10,930 nucleotides of DNA. Origin: Clostridiales bacterium (GTDB lineage Bacteria > Bacillota > Clostridia > Oscillospirales > Oscillospiraceae). Below, piece after piece: positions 9,055-10,930 of this stretch (positions are counted from its first letter, which is position 1; each line of letters begins with the position of its first letter). The notes beneath the pieces were generated by a model. That model had not been told where the DNA came from. It ran no database searches and worked only from the letters and a program-made list of their open reading frames with translations. Made by a program: the position numbers and the translations under genes. The DNA lies in NCBI GenBank assembly GCA_003522945.1, contig DPHR01000083.1:10827-21756 (forward strand), in the 5' to 3' direction.

Positions 9055-9083
9055 ATTATAGCAAATCAAAATGCAAATTGCAA
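9055..9083 (-). promoter_or_regulatory. Sigma-A promoter of tig
   Basis: On the minus strand TTGCAA (9083-9078) and a perfect TATAAT (9060-9055) are 17 bp apart in AT-rich DNA. The -35 lies only 4 bp past the stop of the upstream phosphohydrolase gene. The start would be near 9048, giving a leader of about 55 nt. I see no CIRCE inverted repeat and no CtsR-type heptad repeat around it. Confidence 0.8.
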
Positions 9084-9087
9084 CGGA

Positions 9088-9777
9088 TTATCTGAGCTTA
9101 TACGGAACAAAATCAAGAAAATCTGCGGAAACAAGACGGTACCGGACGCCATCGCTCTCGCCGATGAACGCGCTGCGGCAGCCGTAGCCGTGGATATGGC
9201 CGTAACAGCACTCATGCACACCGTATTCGGAGAGCACATGCAGTATCTCCGGACAGGTATAATGAAGATACAGCGGCGGATAATGGAGAAAGACGAGCTT
9301 TTCCCGCTCGCCGGCGCATTTGAGCGATGTTTCCAGCCGTCCGACCTCGCGCCGGAGGACTTTGGCGTCATGCTCCGTGCCGGTCTCTTCGTCTTTAAAC
9401 CAACCGCGCGTGCCGCACAGCGCCAGATTTTCCCATTCCGCAGAGTTATTATGCAGCAAAGAGATGGTGTCCAAACCGTTTTGCGCAAAAAAAGCGTTCA
9501 TTTTTGCCGCGGTCGTCCACCAGTAGTCGTGATTGCCCTTTACCATCAGCTTTTTGCCGGGCAGACTGTTGAGGAATTGAAAATCCGGCAGCGCCTCGGC
9601 AAGACTCATTGCCCAGCAGAAATCGCCGCAGATGACGCAGGTGTCGTCCTCATGCAGCAGATCAAAGCCGCGGCGGATCTTGTCCACATAGCCGATCCAG
9701 CGTCCGCCGAAGGCTTCCATGGTCTTGTCCGGTTCGCCGATGGCGAGATGCAGATCTCCAATGGCAAAAAGGGACAT
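9088..9777 (-). CDS. Calcineurin-like metallophosphoesterase
   Basis: The 229-residue product has all motifs of the calcineurin-like metallophosphoesterase fold in order. These are GDLH (7-10; Asp8, His10), GDFCWA (51-56; Asp52), GNHDYWW (81-87; Asn82, His83), HYPP (165-168; His165) and GHIHG (193-197; His194, His196). These ligands hold two metal ions for phosphoester hydrolysis. The pattern, with DFCWA and NHDYWW, resembles the group of predicted phosphohydrolases in COG1768 (from memory). The substrate is unknown. There is no signal peptide or membrane segment, so it is cytoplasmic. The ATG at 9777 has GGGAGG a few bases upstream. It is divergent from the DUF1540 gene and ends just before the tig promoter. 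Confidence 0.93.
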   Translation of the reverse strand: MSLFAIGDLHLAIGEPDKTMEAFGGRWIGYVDKIRRGFDLLHEDDTCVICGDFCWAMSLAEALPDFQFLNSLPGKKLMVKGNHDYWWTTAAKMNAFFAQNGLDTISLLHNNSAEWENLALCGTRGWFKDEETGTEHDAKVLRREVGRLETSLKCAGEREKLVFLHYPPLYLHYTCPEILHVLSEYGVHECCYGHIHGYGCRSAFIGESDGVRYRLVSADFLDFVPYKLR

Positions 9778-9854
9778 ATTCCCTCCCTTCTCCGAATAAA
9801 GCGGGAATTTACGCAGAAACTACTCCCCGTAATCCAACAAGGGAGGATAAAAAC
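9778..9854. other. Divergent intergenic gap between phosphohydrolase and DUF1540 genes
   Basis: These 77 bp must hold, or lie next to, the start signals for two genes read in opposite directions. Ribosome sites are clear at both ends (GGGAGG for each gene). I could not find a convincing -35/-10 pair on either strand, so the promoters may use another sigma factor or reach into the phosphohydrolase coding region. Confidence 0.4.
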
Positions 9855-10019
9855 ATGAACGAAAAAACGAACTGCAAGATCGACTGCTGCGTAAAAGACT
9901 GCAAGTATCACACCGCGGCGGACCAGTGCACCGCTTCTCACATCAACGTTTCCAATGAGGACGCCCAGCGCAAGGCAGAGACGTTCTGCGCCACGTTCGA
10001 GAACCGCTGCAATTGCTGA
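9855..10019 (+). CDS. Small Cys-rich DUF1540 protein
   Basis: This 54-residue protein is the only gene on the plus strand here. It has eight cysteines (7, 11, 12, 16, 25, 45, 52, 54). The arrangement CKIDCCVKDCKYH followed by CTASHINVSNEDA fits DUF1540, a family of short proteins common in Clostridia and presumed to bind metal through Cys. The function is unknown. GGGAGG lies 8 nt before the ATG, and a textbook terminator follows 5 bp after the stop, so this is a single-gene transcript. There is no signal peptide or membrane segment. The domain call is from memory of the pattern. Confidence 0.88.
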   Translation: MNEKTNCKIDCCVKDCKYHTAADQCTASHINVSNEDAQRKAETFCATFENRCNC

Positions 10020-10023
10020 CCGG

Positions 10024-10053
10024 ACGGGGCTTTCGCCCCGTACATATTTTTTT
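10024..10053 (+). terminator. Intrinsic terminator of the DUF1540 gene
   Basis: The arms ACGGGGC (10024-10030) and GCCCCGT (10035-10041) form a 7-bp stem with a TTTC loop. After ACATA comes a run of seven T (10047-10053). The T-run overlaps the stop codon of the converging yraN gene. On the minus strand the hairpin is not followed by T, so it serves the plus strand only. Confidence 0.85.
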
Positions 10054-10423
10054 AATCCAGGGTGAATGCGTTCTCCCAGTGGCGGATGTCGGGTTTTATC
10101 GTGTCCACCCCGTCCGGGGCGTATATTTCGATCACATCGAACCGCGGCTGCAGCTTCTGCGGATTCTTTTGCAGCCATTCCTCCGCAGCGGCGGCCAGTT
10201 TCTGCCGCTTGGCAAAGGTCACAAACTCACGCGCCTCGGCAAATGCGGCGTTTTTGCGCAGCTTCACCTCTGCAAAGATCACATATCGCCGGTCGGCAGC
10301 GATCACATCCAGCTCGCCGAGGCGGGTACGGTAATTCATGGCAAGAATGCGGCAGCCCTTTTTCCGCAGGTATTCCGCCGCGAGCGCCTCGCCGTAGCGG
10401 CCGAGCAGCATCGTGCCGCTCAA
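10052..10423 (-). CDS. yraN: YraN family protein (UPF0102, predicted nuclease fold)
   Basis: The 123-residue product has the family marks GRYGEALAAEYL (8-19), NYRTRLGELDVIA (30-42) and FAEVKLRK (50-57). The residues Glu12, Glu37, Asp39, Glu52 and Lys54 form a PD-(D/E)XK-type set, so it is a predicted endonuclease-like protein of unproven function. In many bacteria it stands beside rnhB, as here. The start is most likely TTG at 10423: GAGGAAG lies 5-7 nt before it, and it overlaps the rnhB stop as TTGA. The ATG four codons later (10411) has no ribosome site of its own. Its stop lies within the T-run of the converging terminator. Confidence 0.93.
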   Translation of the reverse strand: MSGTMLLGRYGEALAAEYLRKKGCRILAMNYRTRLGELDVIAADRRYVIFAEVKLRKNAAFAEAREFVTFAKRQKLAAAAEEWLQKNPQKLQPRFDVIEIYAPDGVDTIKPDIRHWENAFTLD

Positions 10424-10930
10424 TGCATCTTCCTCAGATACGTCGGGCGGTGGATTGGCGACGGGCCGTACTCACGCAGCGCGGCATAGTGCGCCGCTGT
10501 GCCGTAGCCCTTATGCTTGGCAAAGCCGTACTGGGGATAGAGTGCGTCCATATCATCCATATACCGGTCTCGCGTGACCTTGGCAAGCACCGAGGCCGCC
10601 GCGATCGAAGCGCACAGACTGTCGCCCTTGACTACCTTGATCGCCGGGATGTCAAGCTCATTTTTATCATTTCCGTCCACAAGCGCGAGTACGGGCGCAG
10701 GCTCCATATCCGCAATGGCGCGGTTCATGGCGAGATACGTTGCGCCTTTAATGTTCAGCGCTTCGATCTCTTCGACCGTAGCAAATGCGATGCCGAACGC
10801 CACGGCGCTCTCGCAGATGATGTCGTAGAGCGCGTCGCGCTTTTTCGCCGTGAGCTTTTTCGAGTCGTTCAGTCCCGGGATCACGAGCCCCTCCGGCAGA
10901 AGGACCGCCGCAGCGCACACCGGCCCGGCC
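10420..10930 (-). CDS. rnhB: Ribonuclease HII, 5' end beyond the right edge
   Basis: RNase HII cuts RNA in RNA-DNA hybrids and removes single ribonucleotides from DNA. The N-terminus, including the first two catalytic acids of the DEAGRG motif, lies off the right edge. The window opens in AGPVCAAAVLLP, the stretch just after that motif. An apparent GTG start at 10920 is therefore an internal valine. Visible are NDSKKLTAKKRD, the third catalytic Asp in LVDGND (codon 10677-10675) and the fourth in KGDSLCASIAAASVLAKVTRDR (Asp codon 10623-10621). The C-terminal HKGYGTAAHYAAL is typical. The TGA overlaps the yraN start. Confidence 0.97.
   Translation of the reverse strand, partial: AGPVCAAAVLLPEGLVIPGLNDSKKLTAKKRDALYDIICESAVAFGIAFATVEEIEALNIKGATYLAMNRAIADMEPAPVLALVDGNDKNELDIPAIKVVKGDSLCASIAAASVLAKVTRDRYMDDMDALYPQYGFAKHKGYGTAAHYAALREYGPSPIHRPTYLRKMH

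Noticed and set aside
7530..9095. 521-codon open frame on the plus strand opposite tig
   Set aside because: The Gly/Leu/Val-rich product is the antisense of the strongly biased tig codons. It lacks a ribosome site and family motifs.
9790..9835. Possible sporulation-type promoter before the DUF1540 gene (GAATA at 9794, GCAGAAACT at 9813)
   Set aside because: The spacing is 14 bp instead of about 16, one of the two G's of the -10 is lost, and a pattern this loose occurs by chance. It was not called.
10018..10052. Bidirectional terminator for both DUF1540 and yraN
   Set aside because: On the minus strand the stem is followed by CCGGTCAG without a T-run, so only plus-strand termination is supported.
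9606..10178. 190-codon minus-strand frame across the phosphohydrolase and DUF1540 genes
   Set aside because: It crosses a divergent promoter region, a terminator and two well-supported genes in other frames, and its sequence is not protein-like.

Overview
The window is a compact, housekeeping stretch of a bacterial chromosome. It most likely comes from a GC-rich member of the Clostridia (Oscillospiraceae-like). The grounds are the gene order tig-clpP-clpX-lon-yihA, the scpA-scpB-DUF2953 cluster, a small DUF1540 Cys-rich protein, strong AGGAGG-type ribosome sites, and no sign of an outer-membrane or proteobacterial context. The organism call is inference from gene content and synteny, not from a database search. 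I see no insertion sequence, prophage, CRISPR array, tRNA or rRNA.

Layout from right to left, the direction of transcription for all but one gene: rnhB (5' end beyond the right edge) overlaps yraN. A lone plus-strand gene for a 54-residue Cys-rich DUF1540 protein follows, with its own intrinsic terminator pointing at the yraN stop. Divergent from it is a calcineurin-like phosphohydrolase gene. Directly after that gene's stop lies a strong sigma-A-type promoter that starts the protein quality-control block: tig (nascent-chain chaperone), clpP and clpX (two-part protease), lon (one-part AAA+ protease) and yihA (ribosome-assembly GTPase). A 13-bp perfect hairpin separates tig from clpP, and a 7-bp hairpin separates clpX from lon.

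After yihA there is a short AT-rich gap holding a second likely promoter, placed so close to the next ATG that the mRNA would have almost no leader. It drives a membrane metalloprotease of the site-2 protease family (M50), then scpA and scpB (condensin partners of SMC in chromosome segregation), then a DUF2953 membrane protein cut by the left edge. Spacings of 17, 0 and 20 bp argue that these four genes form one operon.

No clearly new system is visible. The observations most worth checking are the apparently near-leaderless M50 operon, a 54-residue Lys/Glu/Ala/Thr repeat tail on trigger factor, hairpins in the tig leader and between tig and clpP, the MGF variant of the ClpP-docking loop in ClpX, and the isolated DUF1540 gene. 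Intergenic space is minimal: there is no gene-free stretch over 300 bases, and the largest gaps are 95, 94 and 77 bases.
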